This document shows positions 33,010 to 45,057 of a stretch of 64,000 nt of DNA, piece by piece (within the stretch, counting starts at the first letter, position 1; each line of letters opens with the position of its first letter). The notes under the pieces were generated by a model. It was not told the DNA's origin. It made no database searches and saw nothing but the letters and a program-made list of their open reading frames with translations. The position numbers and the translations under genes were made by a program. Source of the stretch: Deinandra increscens subsp. villosa (taxonomy: Eukaryota; Streptophyta; Magnoliopsida; Asterales; Asteraceae); contig JBCNJP010000006.1 of assembly GCA_039602395.1 (NCBI GenBank), positions 61,006,429 through 61,070,428 of the forward strand. Direction: 5' to 3'.

Positions 33010-33974
33010 TTAAAATACAAACTTACATTTATAAAAAAGTTCAAAACACAACTTTTATGATTTTTAACAAGATCAAGTCACTTTTAAACCAAAATTAAAT
33101 AAATTTAAACATGGGAGACATTAGGCATGAGGGCATGAGGGCATGAGGTATACTCATGTCATGTTAAAGGTTAACACGCGTCACGTAGGCGCTGACTGGA
33201 TTCTTAACACCATTTAACATGATTGGGGTATACTCCATGTGGTATGGTGTGGTGTGGTGAGGTGTCAAGATGTGAATGCGTGGTTTTTTAAAGCTTTTGG
33301 ATGTGTGTGTGTTTGGCGGCGTCAAGAATTTGGCGCAGTGAATTTGGCGCAACAAGTTGGCGGTGCTTGGCGGAGGAGGGGGATGGTCTTGGCAACGTTA
33401 ATGTTTGCCACCTCATGGTTGGCGCCGTGATTTCACACCCATACCGGGTGCCCTGATTAACATTTGTGGAACATGGTGATTGTCGTCAACGATTTTAAAC
33501 CGTAAAAAGGATTTTGCTGATCATGATTTACAAACAGCCAAAAAGGAATTTAAATCAAAATTTTTGGTTACAAATTGGTGATTGTCGATTGTGATTTTTC
33601 AAATAGTCCAGAATTACTGTCAATTATAAATTTAAATTTTGCAAGGGGCATGTCGAGTGGTGCGGGTCTATTAGTTTAAGATGTTAATGGCATGTTGATT
33701 TTATTATTTTGAACTTAAATGGATAAATAGGCCATGTATAACAAGTTATTGAGTTCAAAAACTTTTATCAACTTATATTGACGAAAAAAAAAACTTATTT
33801 GGCGTCTCTAAAACATGCTATTGCCTAAAAAGATTCTAATGTTTATTAACTTGTTGGACCTGAGAAGATTCAAGAACATATGTGTAACTAATAAATGAAA
33901 ATCTTTTTTAAATATAATAATGGACACATGATATCTATAGACAAAAAGAAATATATTTGAGCCGCCTAAAATAT
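33010..33974. other. Intergenic DNA, nothing recognised
   Basis: A GT/GGCG-rich patch at 33230-33430 gives short ORFs on both strands with no domain. The rest is AT-rich. Confidence 0.5.
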
Positions 33975-33977
33975 TAA

Positions 33978-34323
33978 GGGCATCTGTAATACCACAGTCA
34001 CGGTGTGTGACCTTTATGACACGGCTTGTGGCCTAGTGCGGGAAGACCATTATCCCCTTCGATTCACCTCACTTTTTCATCCATATGCGGTGGTGAAGTC
34101 CCGCTGAATCTGATCCCTCCTTTGTCTTTATCTCTCTAAATCTAACCCACTCTCTTAGATCTTATTAAATCAATATTAATAAAAGAAAAGTGAAGGGTGA
34201 TGTGTCGTGGGTATTACATGGCCATGTGGGTAAAATGTGAAAGTGAAAAGTAACGATATGTCAATAATGTGGCTGAAAAAAATATGGGTCTGAAATATTA
34301 CAGTATTACCATTACTGATAGCC
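33978..34323. mobile_element. PIF/Harbinger-type MITE
   Basis: 346 bp flanked by TAA on both sides (33975-33977 and 34324-34326), the 3-bp duplication of this superfamily. Ends are GGGCATCTGTAATACC and, read inward from the right, GGCTATCAGTAATGGTAATA. Terminal repeats are imperfect. No transposase. Confidence 0.55.
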
Positions 34324-34350
34324 TAAGCCTTAAACAATCGACTATCCCGC

Positions 34351-35365
34351 CTAGGTCTGTAAGCGAACCGCACGTACACGAACACAAACATTAATCAAAC
34401 ATATTTTTTCTTGTTCGTGTTCGTTCATTAAGGAAATAAACATGTTTGTGTTCGTTCGTTAAAGTATAAACAAATGGTTAATGAACATAAACGAACATAA
34501 ATATAAACGAACGCAGATTTCCAACAATATTAATAGTTAAGAAAAACATCTAAATGAATTGTTCAAATGTTTATAATTTAGTCCAACATTTAACGAACAC
34601 ATCTGGTTTCCAACAATTAACAAACTAAACATACTAAATAAAAAAATAAAATTCAATCATATAGAAATGAAATTAGTCGGTTCAATCATAAAAACCTTAC
34701 TAAAAATTATTAAGTGAGAGCAATTTGAACAAACACCGATACAAAATAAACGATGGACCATAAACAATAGAACACAATATACGCCTCATTTGCTTATTGT
34801 AAACAAGCACTGATACATAAACGATATAAAGTCGCTGGAACAAATACCGTTCTGACAAGGTATCAAGTCTCTGGAAAAAGTCGATGTCATGATGAGATCT
34901 TCACATGGGAATCTAATTAAGAATAGATGATATAGAATGTAAACTTAACTTTAGCAAACGAAAAGAATGGAGAACCTGGAGATGGAATGGCAGTGACCGG
35001 AATTGAAAGTTTAAACCCTAGAGAAAATCGAGTGGGAGTGGCGTTGTGGTCTGTGACGTCAGATGAAAAATATGAAATGAAACCCTAATGTGAGGGTTAA
35101 TACCCTAAGTTTAAATATTTGATTAATACGATTTTTTATATTATTAAGTTAATAAAATTAAACAAAGAAAAAAAACCAACACAAATAAACGAACGTTCAC
35201 GAACATAAATGTACGAACGAGACATTTGTTCATGTTTGTTCAATTATTTAAATAAACGAAAAAAAATATGTTCGTATTCGTTCATTCATTAAATAAACAA
35301 ACTTCTCGTCCAATGGTTCATAAATTAACTGTTTTGCTGAACGTTAGATTCATTTACATGTCTAA
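34351..35365. mobile_element. hAT-like MITE-type element
   Basis: The left end (GGTCTGTAAGCGAACC) and right end (ATTCATTTACATGTC) are inverted relatives of those at 31424-31925. Clusters of CGAACATAAACGAAC near both ends strengthen the link. No clean TSD was found and the middle is unrelated AT-rich DNA. Confidence 0.4.
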
Positions 35366-36115
35366 TCCTGCAAATCTCAACCCCTATTATTAAGTTAAAT
35401 GTAGTTTGGTCGTTAACATACTAAATTACTTTTTTATTGTAGATTTGTTTTGTGTAAAACATTATTTAATAGTCTTAGGTTTAGAAAGAAAAAAGAAAGT
35501 TAAAGGTGTTGATCAGAAATTTATAATAATATTTTTCTTTATAAAAGTCAAATATTACATTTAAATAAGCAATTAAATTATATATGTACGACAAAAATAT
35601 AAAGTGAAACCTCTTAATTTTAGCGGAATGAAAAAGGTCCCATCAAATTAATTATAATTTGAGTGTCGTAATTTATCACATTATTTGGAGTTAAAGTTTA
35701 GAATTTATAGATACTTTTTCTTTTGTCATTTTATTTGAAAATCTACATATTCTAATAAATAATTATAATGGTTATTACATGTTACTTTCAAATTTATTTT
35801 CAATCTTATTTTTCTCGCATCTATCTCTTATTAAATACCAACTTTTGTATCTATTAAATTAAAATCATAATAATTTTAAATAGTTATATCATATAAATGA
35901 ATATAAAAAATATAAATCTTTATTCTAATAATTTATTTAAACTTAATAAATTAGAATAACAGTTTAATTATATCTTATCATAAAATATAATTTTATAAGA
36001 TTTTAATCTTTATTATTTTTAATTAATTATAATTTTTTATTTCACAAATTTTTATGACATCTAATACACAACTCTTTATAAAAATTGTTGTTTATAATAA
36101 TTTACACTTATTTAG

Positions 36116-36146
36116 CCCATGTAATACATGGGTTTTAACATAATAG
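36116..36146 (+). mobile_element. Helitron-like 3' end
   Basis: CCCATGT-AAT-ACATGGG (36116-36132) is a 7-bp hairpin. It is followed after 10 nt by ATAG-T, one base from the CTAG-T terminus of plant Helitrons. The AT-rich body would lie to the left. The 5' end was not identified. Confidence 0.45.
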
Positions 36147-36309
36147 TATAATAAAGTATATTCAAGGAAATTTATCAAATTGAGCAACTTCGATCATTTT
36201 TTATAAAATGACCATTGATCATTTTCTATAAAATGATTATATTTTATAAATTTTATCACATTAATACTCCTTTTTTTAATGTTTCTTAATGATTATTTTA
36301 CGCTAGAAG

Positions 36310-37025
36310 GGTGGGTTTTTTTTTAACAACAGAATTCATTCACACCAAAAGGACGGCTCTACCAAGGAAATAAAGCCGCCATCACCAGAAACATACAACC
36401 TAAAGCAAGGAAAAAGAACAAACACACTACATAATACAGATCCTCCAATCTAACATCTGAGGACTAACCTTAGCTCTACTCATAATCCACACCTGGCTGA
36501 AGCACTTGATCATCACCAAAATCGACTCCACCAAAGGTGTTTTATTACAAAACACTGCATCGTTTCTCATTTTCCAAATGCACCAACAACTCGTTAAAAT
36601 AATCGCATGGATGAACTACTTTCTGCTTGACCCCCCTAGTAGTCGTGTTGTGGATATCCAATAGGTCCTTTACCGAGAATGCAAATATCGGAGGAATGTT
36701 GCACCACGTCGCCACCTTCTACCAAACAACCAAAGCGAAGAAGCACCTGCTTAAAATATGACCAGCCAACTCGTCATCATGCCTGCATAGCGGACAGTAT
36801 CTGATCTGGTCCCCAATGTTTCTCCAAGCAAACCGTCTCTAGTCGCAATACGACCCATTTTCGCGCGCCACATAAAAATATCCACCTTTCGAGGCACCCA
36901 TTTACACCTTTGAACAACCGAATCCGACCCCGTGTATCTCTCCTTAGCCAACAAAGTCCTAACAGATTTAGTAGAGAACTCCCCCGAATTGTCTCCCTTC
37001 CACCTCCATTGCCCATCCTCTTCTA
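36310..37025 (-). pseudogene. 5'-truncated LINE, ORF2 C-terminal part
   Basis: On the minus strand two overlapping frames carry the zf-RVT region: CKWVPRKVDIFMWRAKMGRI, then RCFFALVVW-type sequence downstream. The plus-strand T-run at about 36314-36322 is the poly(A) tail on the minus strand. 5' truncation with a 3' A-tail is usual for LINE insertions. The family differs from the intact LINE at 3181, with a VPRKVDIFMWR block instead of VPLKVNILFWR. Frameshifts make it non-functional. Confidence 0.8.
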
Positions 37026-37199
37026 ATAAAAGGGAATTCTTTTAAATGTGTTTCTATGTAAAATATCTTTTACTAAACAAATAAAAGTACCGCTTTAATG
37101 TTTTTTTATAATAAACAGATTATATTTTCTATAAAAGCGTGTGTGCACACGTGTTTATATATGTGTACATGCTTTTATAGAATTATTATCCGTTTTAGA

Positions 37200-37850
37200 G
37201 ATAGTTATTGTATAAAGTTTATTTAATGAAAAAGGACTACAAGGATTTGAGATCATTAGATTTATTATTAACATCTAATTAATGGCTGAGATAAATTGGT
37301 GGAGAAAAAAAATATTGGAGGTTATTTTAGTCTTAACTACTTTTGTTGACTGTTTATCAAGGTTTCCTATTTTTTTTAAAGTTTCGTAACTTTTATATAC
37401 GACATTAATTTTTTTTCTTCATAACTTTGAAAAAATTATGTTTTTTCAGCTCTTTGGGTTTTCAAGTATGTCATTATTTCTTTTTACTTCTCATCGTGTC
37501 TTTTATCTCGTCATTTTGTATTTCTGTTGGTCATTGTGTTTTTATAAAGTTATTAGTTTTGAACAACATAGTTGTAAACATCATTGTGTATTTATATTAT
37601 GTAACACACAATAATAAAATAATATGTATCTAACACATAAAAACAATAATTAACAAAATTATAAGAAATGAGTTAAACATAAAACACAATGATGAATACA
37701 TATTACACAATGATTTGAAACATAAGACACAATGATCGGAACATAAAAACAATGATATGAACGTAAAACACAATGACTAAAATACCTCATTTTAAAATAA
37801 TAAAAAGACGCATGTCAGGCCTAGAAAGCCTTCTTAAACCCCTTGGATAT
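37200..37850. repeat. Repeats of AACATAAAACACAATGA with inverted copies
   Basis: About five copies of a word close to AACATAAAACACAATGAT at 37660-37785, and the inverted form (TCATTGTGTTTTTAT, ATCATTGTGTATTTAT) at 37530-37590. This could fold as a large hairpin. Terminal repeats and TSD were not identified. ORF 37427-37633 lies within and is probably chance. Confidence 0.45.
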
Positions 37851-40414
37851 ATATATATTTTTATTTGAACCTAACTCTCAATGTTTATTATAAAAACACT
37901 AAATTGGTATTCTCCATTTATACTAAAAATCATCTCAATTATAATATTATTATTATTTTTTAAATTCATTATCTATTTTCCTAAAACTCCAGTATCTCAT
38001 TTTTTTTTATATTTATCACTATTTCAAATAAATAATATTGTTTTTTCACACAACCATTAAAAAGTTAGGTTGATGAATAATGAAACCTCAAATAGAGCAG
38101 AACACTTTATAAATATTGAGATATGAAATATAAGAATAGAGAGAATACCAGAATCCTTATAACGAGTGGACGGATGTTACATTAATCAAACCACGTTAAA
38201 TATTTGTGTTCTAATGTTTTGCATTGTTATGGGTGTGTGTTGATCACGAACCTAACATATGCAATCGGTGATAAGCTTTAAGGCACGTTTTAACTATATT
38301 GTTTACATATATACCCGTAAAGATCCAAAGAGAATAAAGGGTTAAATCTTTCTATTCATGTATATTGTGATTTTTGTCTCTCATATCGGACTTTGATTTT
38401 AGAATCTACAAAATATACATCGACCATACCCCATTTTCATAGTTTTACCTCAACATACTCTCACATTAATTATCTTTGGTCAAACAATAGAGCTATAAGG
38501 TATAACTAAATAACTAATACAATATGGCACCTTTAGGTGGGGTGAGAGTGGGGTTGGTTTGACCAGTGGAGTTATACCTACCTAATAAGACATTAGACAT
38601 GCTCCTTTTAGGTTTGTGTCTAGGCCTAATGAGTTCTCTATTATTATATTTTAGGATATAAAGATACTTTATATTGGTAGTAATCTTTTGTAGTTTTAGA
38701 GTTTTAATATAATTATGATGAAGATAGAATGTTAAAGAAATAGATAAATATATAACTGCCTTTGATCTAAGTTATTGTCAATTATTTGGTCAATTAGTTA
38801 TTGATTTACAAAGGTCTCCACCATCTAGCAAATAGGGAGAATTAATCACTTGTGTAGTACGTCTAAGCATGGTCTTGAATAATATTAAGATAATTGTACC
38901 TACTTGTCACTTAGATCTATTCAATCTTTAAATGGTTTATTCAATTTTTAATTCATATTTGTGTACGGTAGATGCATTATGATCAATTATGATCAGAAAG
39001 TAGTAAATAAATTTAATCTTATTTAATTTGTAGTTTTAATAAAAATATGTAACATGTTAACAACCAATTGATATCACAAACACTTTTCAAACTTTTCTTT
39101 CATTGTTTTCTTGAATCTTTACCCTTGAATCCTTGATGAGCCCATAACCTTAATAAAACTAAACTTTGTATTAAGCCAAATATCTCCCCCAACGAAAAAG
39201 ATGGAGAAGACATTCTCCAAAAAAAAGTATAGAAACCCGGCCTTTTTAACACAAGAATATTATTAGTTTCACTGTATATATGATGGAGTTTTCTGATTAG
39301 CTTTCCACGTGAGAATCATTAGTAGAGGAGAAATATGTGTAGAGCATAGAGAGTGAATACGAATCGGTTGGAATGAATGATCATCATTACATATTATATA
39401 TACTACTTGTGATATATGTTTTATTAATAACAATTCAGCATACCTGTATTCTGTAGAATTTAAACTCATAATTCTTTATTAACGAGACACATCATTTAAC
39501 CACCATACTATCTCTTTAACAACACTCTATGTTTTAGAGATATTAACTAAGGATCATTCACCTTCTATCTTGGGATAATTGAGGTAATCTTTTTATGCTT
39601 GACTTTCCTTGAAAGTGTACACAATGTCATGCTATCTCTTTATGCTTGATCTTTCACCATGCCATGCCTCCTTTTAGGTGCAAAATGTTGACTTACTATT
39701 GAGGTTCTACACTTCTTTCTTTGTTTATGAACTCCTTCGTTAAAGGCTTGCATTTGAGAATGGATTTAGCACCTTTTAATCAGGTGAAACCTGGTATTTT
39801 CAAATTGTAAATAGAACCATATTACTTTTAACATGGTTAAACTTATTGATTTATCTCAATTTGGACTTTAGACGGTGAGTTTTGACCGGTTTTTGAACAT
39901 CCCTAATCTATGTAAGTTTCCATGTTTGACACATATCTTTAGAAGACGTGTCCATAAGTAATCAAGATTTGATGGTAACCTTGTTATATGCATCAAGTAA
40001 GCATTTTTTCTTGTAACATAATAGCGAGCCCGATTCAAACCCTTGAATCCACACACATACATTCGCTAGGTCTCATCTTCCATCTTTATTTATTTGTAAT
40101 TATCATGTAATCCTCTTGTTCAATTTGTGCTATGTTTTGTGATCTTGTTCCTTGATAGTGTTTTAATTAATATTAGCTGTAAAAAAACTAAAAAAAATGT
40201 ATTTAGTTACTCATAAACATGTTAGTTTTACAACGTTCAATATGTACATCCAAGTTAAGTAATCTGAGTTATATATATTTTCGAACACGACAAATATCAC
40301 AAATAAATATGTAAGTTCAGTTTGGATTTTGAACTCAATAGCATTTGGTCCGATTGTAACTTGTGTTTCTTTCTTTAGAAGTTAGAGGATTTTAATCTAG
40401 TAGTAAGCATGTTA
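37851..40414. other. Intergenic AT-rich DNA, nothing recognised
   Basis: 2.5 kb without a supported gene; all ORFs are below 70 codons with no motif. It ends at a scaffold gap. Confidence 0.6.
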
Positions 40415-40914
40415 NNNNNNNNNNNNNNNNNNNNNNNNNNNNNNNNNNNNNNNNNNNNNNNNNNNNNNNNNNNNNNNNNNNNNNNNNNNNNNNNNNNNNN
40501 NNNNNNNNNNNNNNNNNNNNNNNNNNNNNNNNNNNNNNNNNNNNNNNNNNNNNNNNNNNNNNNNNNNNNNNNNNNNNNNNNNNNNNNNNNNNNNNNNNNN
40601 NNNNNNNNNNNNNNNNNNNNNNNNNNNNNNNNNNNNNNNNNNNNNNNNNNNNNNNNNNNNNNNNNNNNNNNNNNNNNNNNNNNNNNNNNNNNNNNNNNNN
40701 NNNNNNNNNNNNNNNNNNNNNNNNNNNNNNNNNNNNNNNNNNNNNNNNNNNNNNNNNNNNNNNNNNNNNNNNNNNNNNNNNNNNNNNNNNNNNNNNNNNN
40801 NNNNNNNNNNNNNNNNNNNNNNNNNNNNNNNNNNNNNNNNNNNNNNNNNNNNNNNNNNNNNNNNNNNNNNNNNNNNNNNNNNNNNNNNNNNNNNNNNNNN
40901 NNNNNNNNNNNNNN
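40415..40914. other. Assembly gap (500 N)
   Basis: Exactly 500 N, so a gap of arbitrary rather than measured size. Confidence 0.99.
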
Positions 40915-40934
40915 TAATTGTTTAAAAATAAAAA

Positions 40935-41265
40935 AAAATTCTTCGTTAAACGGTCGGACGGCCGTGGTTTCCCAGAGAGCGACCGTGTACGCCACGGTCG
41001 GACGACCATCTATATTTTGGTTTTCAAAATAATTTTTTTTAACGGTCGTGGCGCCCCCGACCGTTGTCAGACGGTCGGGCCGACCGTTGCAGAGAGAATA
41101 TTTTGCCGGTCGTGTCGACCAGACGCACCGTCGCGCGCCGGTCACCAATATATACGTTTCACGAGGTGATTGGTGGAACCCGACGGTCGTCCGACCGTGG
41201 TTGACCGACTAGGGCGACCGTGTATGCCGGCTATTTTCGTCCAACCATAGTCAAACCGGCTAGTT
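40935..41265. repeat. GC-rich CGGTCG/CGACCG repeat at gap edge
   Basis: Dense CGGTCG, CGACCG and GACCGT words. Two longer similar segments (about 40948-40997 and 41180-41229) share ACGGTCG-NCCGTGGTT-GCGACCGTGTAYGCC. This suggests a degenerate tandem array cut off by the gap. Confidence 0.6.
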
Positions 41266-41555
41266 TCGTCTTTTTCCCTTAGTTAAGTCTATTTGGATTT
41301 TAATACTCATGTTAGTTTTAAAATGGAACTATAGCAAATAAATACAATCATTGAGCCAGTGTTAAACTCGGGACACTTATTAATCATACTACAATCCTAA
41401 ATATAAAACTTAAGTAAACACTAGGATTAATTGAAAAATAAGCCGTTAAACGTTGATTTATATAATTACTGTCTATACGTCATTAGGCTAGCAAAACATA
41501 TTTAGAGACAAACAAATCAAATAAGTGAGGAAATCTTATCATAAACCTAAATTAG

Positions 41556-41745
41556 TACAATATGCCTCTAAAAAAGGTCTTTAGTAAACTCCATCGTCAA
41601 AACATATTCTTCGAATACTTTACGTGGGAGACCTTTAGGCATCAGATCTGCAACCATATTCTTCGTACTTATATACTAAACACAACGATTTTTTTTCTCA
41701 AATCGCTCACGAACAAACACTGCGTCAAAATTGACCTACAACCAC
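41556..41745 (-). pseudogene. Copia RNase H C-terminus relic
   Basis: The minus strand reads NMVADLMPKGLPRKVFEEYV, a decayed form of the VADPLTKGLP block that ends copia pol. Upstream in the same frame RFEKKNRCV then a stop precede it. Only this scrap of pol remains. Confidence 0.65.
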
Positions 41746-41911
41746 ATTTAGTTTGTGTGGCCACACTTTTTTTCCAGCTCAAACGTGACTAAATGTCTCG
41801 TCATCGTAGGTACCATACGAACACATTTTAAGTAATTTAGTAACTGTATCAACTAAAAACCTAGCTAAAAGATTCAATATTCTTTGTTGAAATTAAGGAC
41901 TCCGTCTGAAA

Positions 41912-41997
41912 TATGTGGCTAAAGGTTAGCAACTGCCACATGAATTTACTAAAAATATGGCTAAAGGGTAGTAGCGGCCACATGAATTTACTAAAAA
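41912..41997. repeat. Tandem duplication, about 43 bp
   Basis: 41912-41955 and 41956-41997 share TATGxxGGCTAAAGG...GCCACATGAATTTACTAAAAA with a few substitutions and a 2-bp length difference. Confidence 0.75.
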
Positions 41998-42055
41998 CTA
42001 AAAAGTTTATTTTGGCCACGATTATTTAAAAAAAACGTGACAAAAGGATTGCTGG

Positions 42056-42245
42056 TAGGGGTGTTAAGTTTTCGAATTGGATTTGAAAAATTCGAAATTC
42101 GACTCCGTTCGATTCGAAAATCATTGGTTCGAATTTGGTTCGAAATTTCAAGTTCGAATTTGATATAATTCGATGTCTGATATCGAATTTCTAATCGAAT
42201 TAGAATTTGAATCTCAAATTCGAATTCGATTCGAAATAGACATAT
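42056..42245. repeat. TTCGAA-rich repeat, possible hAT MITE end
   Basis: Begins TAGGGGTGTTAAGTTTTCGA, a typical left end of plant hAT-derived repeats, then many TTCGAA/ATTCGA words. The right end is lost in a (TA)n tract. Confidence 0.45.
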
Positions 42246-42252
42246 TCATATA

Positions 42253-42255
<3 letters not shown>

Positions 42256-42299
<44 letters not shown>

Positions 42300-42313
42300 C
42301 ACACACACACACC
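42256..42313. repeat. (TA)n then (CA)n microsatellite
   Basis: About 44 bp of TA followed by ACACAC. Confidence 0.95.
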
Positions 42314-43120
42314 ATGTACTTCTATTTTGTATATACACAAATATATTAAATTAGTTTTCACAGACAACTCCTCATTAACACCTATTTAAAGTCTTCAAAA
42401 ATTTAGTTGTTTAAAATATTCTAATTTAAAAACACGTATTATTTATTTCATGTCTAAAAATTTGGCATTATGTGGAGTCATCCAATCATCATCATTTTCC
42501 AAATGAATTAATGATATTACGTTTCGTAACTACTATGTTGTCTAGATGTTTAATTCGAGAGGGGTGGTGAGCGATATGTCAGTGCTTTTAGGGTTTTCAT
42601 TAAAACAACGTAGCGGATTAAATCAAAGCACTAACCCAGGATCAACATATTGCATAGATGATGAACATGAAATCAAAGCTACAAGGATTACCTTATGTGA
42701 ATGCTTGAGACTTGATGACGAAACCAAACTCTAAATGAAGAGCTTCTCTAAAGGATGCGCACACTACACGTCCTCGATCACCAACCGGATGCTAGTCCTT
42801 GACCCTTGATCGAATCACCAGAGCCGAAATTCTCCAGGAGGGAGAGGAATTTTAAAATCTTGGAGAGGAAGGAAGTTAGGAGAGGCTAGGGTTTTGTAGA
42901 TTAAGATATTATATAGTATCCTAGTTTACCACAACTTACACTTAAATCCCTAGTCTTTTCCTTTTATTAATATGGACCAAACAATTATGTTAACCTAATT
43001 AGTCTAACTAATTATTTAACACCTTAGATAAATCATTAAGTCTAACTCAATTATTAACGTCCGTTAAATAACCTCTTGATCTTAGGCATCTATATACATA
43101 ATGTAAATACAACTATATAC

Positions 43121-43122
<2 letters not shown>

Positions 43123-43173
<51 letters not shown>
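43123..43173. repeat. (TA)n microsatellite
   Basis: TA run directly left of the MITE at 43174-43351. Confidence 0.9.
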
Positions 43174-43175
<2 letters not shown>

Positions 43176-43349
43176 AGAGGATCATTTGAGAACCAATTTG
43201 ATTTGAGAACTAAAAAGAACTAATTTGAGCCACAAGTTTATTTACATGTATCCCCCCTCCCATGAATTGTAGTGATCCCCCCTGAAATGTGTGGTTGAGA
43301 TTTAGTTCTCAAAAGTTCTCAAAACAAAAAGTTATCATTTGAACCTAAT

Positions 43350-43351
<2 letters not shown>
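43174..43351. mobile_element. Small MITE inserted in TA repeat
   Basis: 178 bp with ends GGAGAGGATCATTTGAGAAC and, read inward from the right, GGATTAGGTTCAAATGATAA. It is flanked by (TA)n on both sides, consistent with a TA target. No coding sequence. Confidence 0.55.

Positions 43352-43381
<30 letters not shown>
43352..43381. repeat. (TA)n microsatellite
   Basis: TA run directly right of the MITE. Confidence 0.9.
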
Positions 43382-43385
<4 letters not shown>

Positions 43386-43471
43386 GTATCTCTGTGTATT
43401 TGTGTGTGACCCCATAGGCTTATATGTGTCTAGCCATATGATTATATATTATACACGAGCATATTCCAACA

Positions 43472-43483
43472 GCTCCCACTTGC
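43472..43483 (-). other. Copia polypurine tract
   Basis: The minus strand reads CAAGTGGGAGC immediately before the LTR start TGTTGG, the usual plus-strand primer of plant copia elements. Confidence 0.75.
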
Positions 43484-44332
43484 GCACGTCATAATAACAA
43501 GTAATCATACAAGCAAAGGTTAGCGTCTAGCAACACGCCATTGCCCCTAGCTACAAATGAGGATAGTTTCATAAATGTCTCATTTTAAATAGTTAAATTA
43601 TAATCAGTCATCCCTTTGTTTCAGATACTGTGTTGAACATTAGACATGGATCATGTGTCTTCTAATGCATTCAACGATTATGTTTCTCGATCATCATACT
43701 GAACTAGATTACCAAATTAATGAAGATTCATCTTAATTACCTTTGGGTACGGCCGTACATACATCTGTTCAAATCATCGAGGGGCCCAGTAGTATCTAAC
43801 TTCATTTTATGTGGAGGAACAAATCCTATCTAGACTGCACGTGTTCGAAATGGGCTTCATGTTGCTCCTGAACATGGTTTTTATAGCAGCCTTATTCAGG
43901 ACAACATTTAACCACATCAAAGAACAACACTCCACTCACACAAATCTGCTTGCATCGCAAGTCTAAGGACGAGTGACTTAACCATTTACGAGATTCACTA
44001 TCGAAAACATCCATGCAGTGACTTCTCGTGGGTTGAGTCAGTCCAATGTTTATCAACATAAACATCATGTGAGTTTGGTGGACAACATCAATTAATATTC
44101 ATTCAACAATGAATATCATGAACACGTCTCACATTTACCTTACTTTGATGATATTCCCATATTATCAACTGGTGAAGGACAATTTAGAAAAATAGACAAT
44201 TATATCATTCATGGATATAAACATGCAAAAATAGAATACAGTAGATATAAATGAAAAGGATCATAACAGGTATATCAATTCATTAATATATAAACCGCTT
44301 AACATTCTAATTATCCCAATACTAAAACAGAT
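43484..44332 (-). other. Copia 3' non-coding region
   Basis: About 850 bp between the end of pol and the polypurine tract. No ORF. Comparable in length and place to 57514-58330 in the complete copia. Confidence 0.6.
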
Positions 44333-45057
44333 TTACATAAGACTACTAGCTGGTTGAAGCCTATGCTCGACATGTTTGGTACAAGACATCGACTTCGTAA
44401 AAGGATCATCTAAGTTGTAATCTGTGTGAACTTTGAGAAGGGTTATCTCTCCCATTTCGACTACCTCACGAATGTAGTGAACCTTCCTTAGAAAATGCTT
44501 GGCACCCTTTTGAACACCTGGTTCATTGGCTATGATTATCGCGCCTGAGTTATCACAGTACATATTCATAGGTCTTTCATTACTAGGGACAACTCCAAGG
44601 TCAGCAATGAATTTACGTATCCAAACAGCCTCCATCGCAGCTATGTATTTAGCTTCTATAGACGACATTGCAGTAGTGCTCTGCTTCGCACTTTTCCAGT
44701 CAACAACACCTCCATTCATGACGAAGACATAACCGATCTGCGATCGAGTATCATCTCGATCTGTTTCGAAACCGACATCAGTGTAGCAAGTAACACTGAG
44801 TTGGTCTTCGACTCCACCATATACAAGAAACATATCCTTAGTATTTCGAAGATACTTTAGTATGTTCTTCACAGCAGTCCGGTGACTTTCACCTGGATTC
44901 TGTTGAAATCTATTCGTGAGGTTCTGAGCGAACGTTATGTCTGGCCGAGTGCACCTCACTGCGTACATGATGGATCCTACTACCGAAGCATAAGGTACAC
45001 TCTTCATATGTTTCACCTCATCATGTGTTGAAGGTCCTTGAGTATTACTTAAGCTTA
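44333..45057 (-). pseudogene. Copia pol C-terminus (RNase H), truncated by Tat LTR
   Basis: Contains SVPYASVVGSIMYAVRCTRP, LKYLRNTKDMFLVYGG, CYTDVGFETDRDD, SSIEAKYIAAMEA, YCDNSGAI and VHTDYNLDDPFTKSM, the ordered blocks of copia RNase H. A short in-frame deletion removes residues before VWIRKFI. The open part starts at 45016, but the frame continues to 45057, where the Tat LTR begins. The missing RT, integrase and gag are not seen to the right. Confidence 0.88.

Larger units (their letters stand above)
42600..43471 (-). repeat. Copia 3' LTR (inner end defined, outer end approximate)
   Basis: The minus-strand start TGTTGGAATATGCTC lies at 43471, immediately after the polypurine tract. The outer end is not identifiable; 42600 is a rough limit. 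The plus strand at 42890-42900 carries GGCTAGGGTTTTG, i.e. a minus-strand AAACCCTAGCC leader-like motif. A small MITE and two TA runs lie inside. Confidence 0.6.

Noticed and set aside
33239..33430. GT/GGCG-rich ORF as a host gene
   Set aside because: Short, low complexity, no domain and no gene context.
40375..41169. ORFs of 200 or more codons across 40415-40914
   Set aside because: Made of N; artefacts of the assembly gap.
42546..42734. 62-aa ORF near the outer end of the copia LTR at 42600-43471
   Set aside because: Plus strand, opposite to the element, no splice signal and no motif; not comparable with the LTR exon at 51799.
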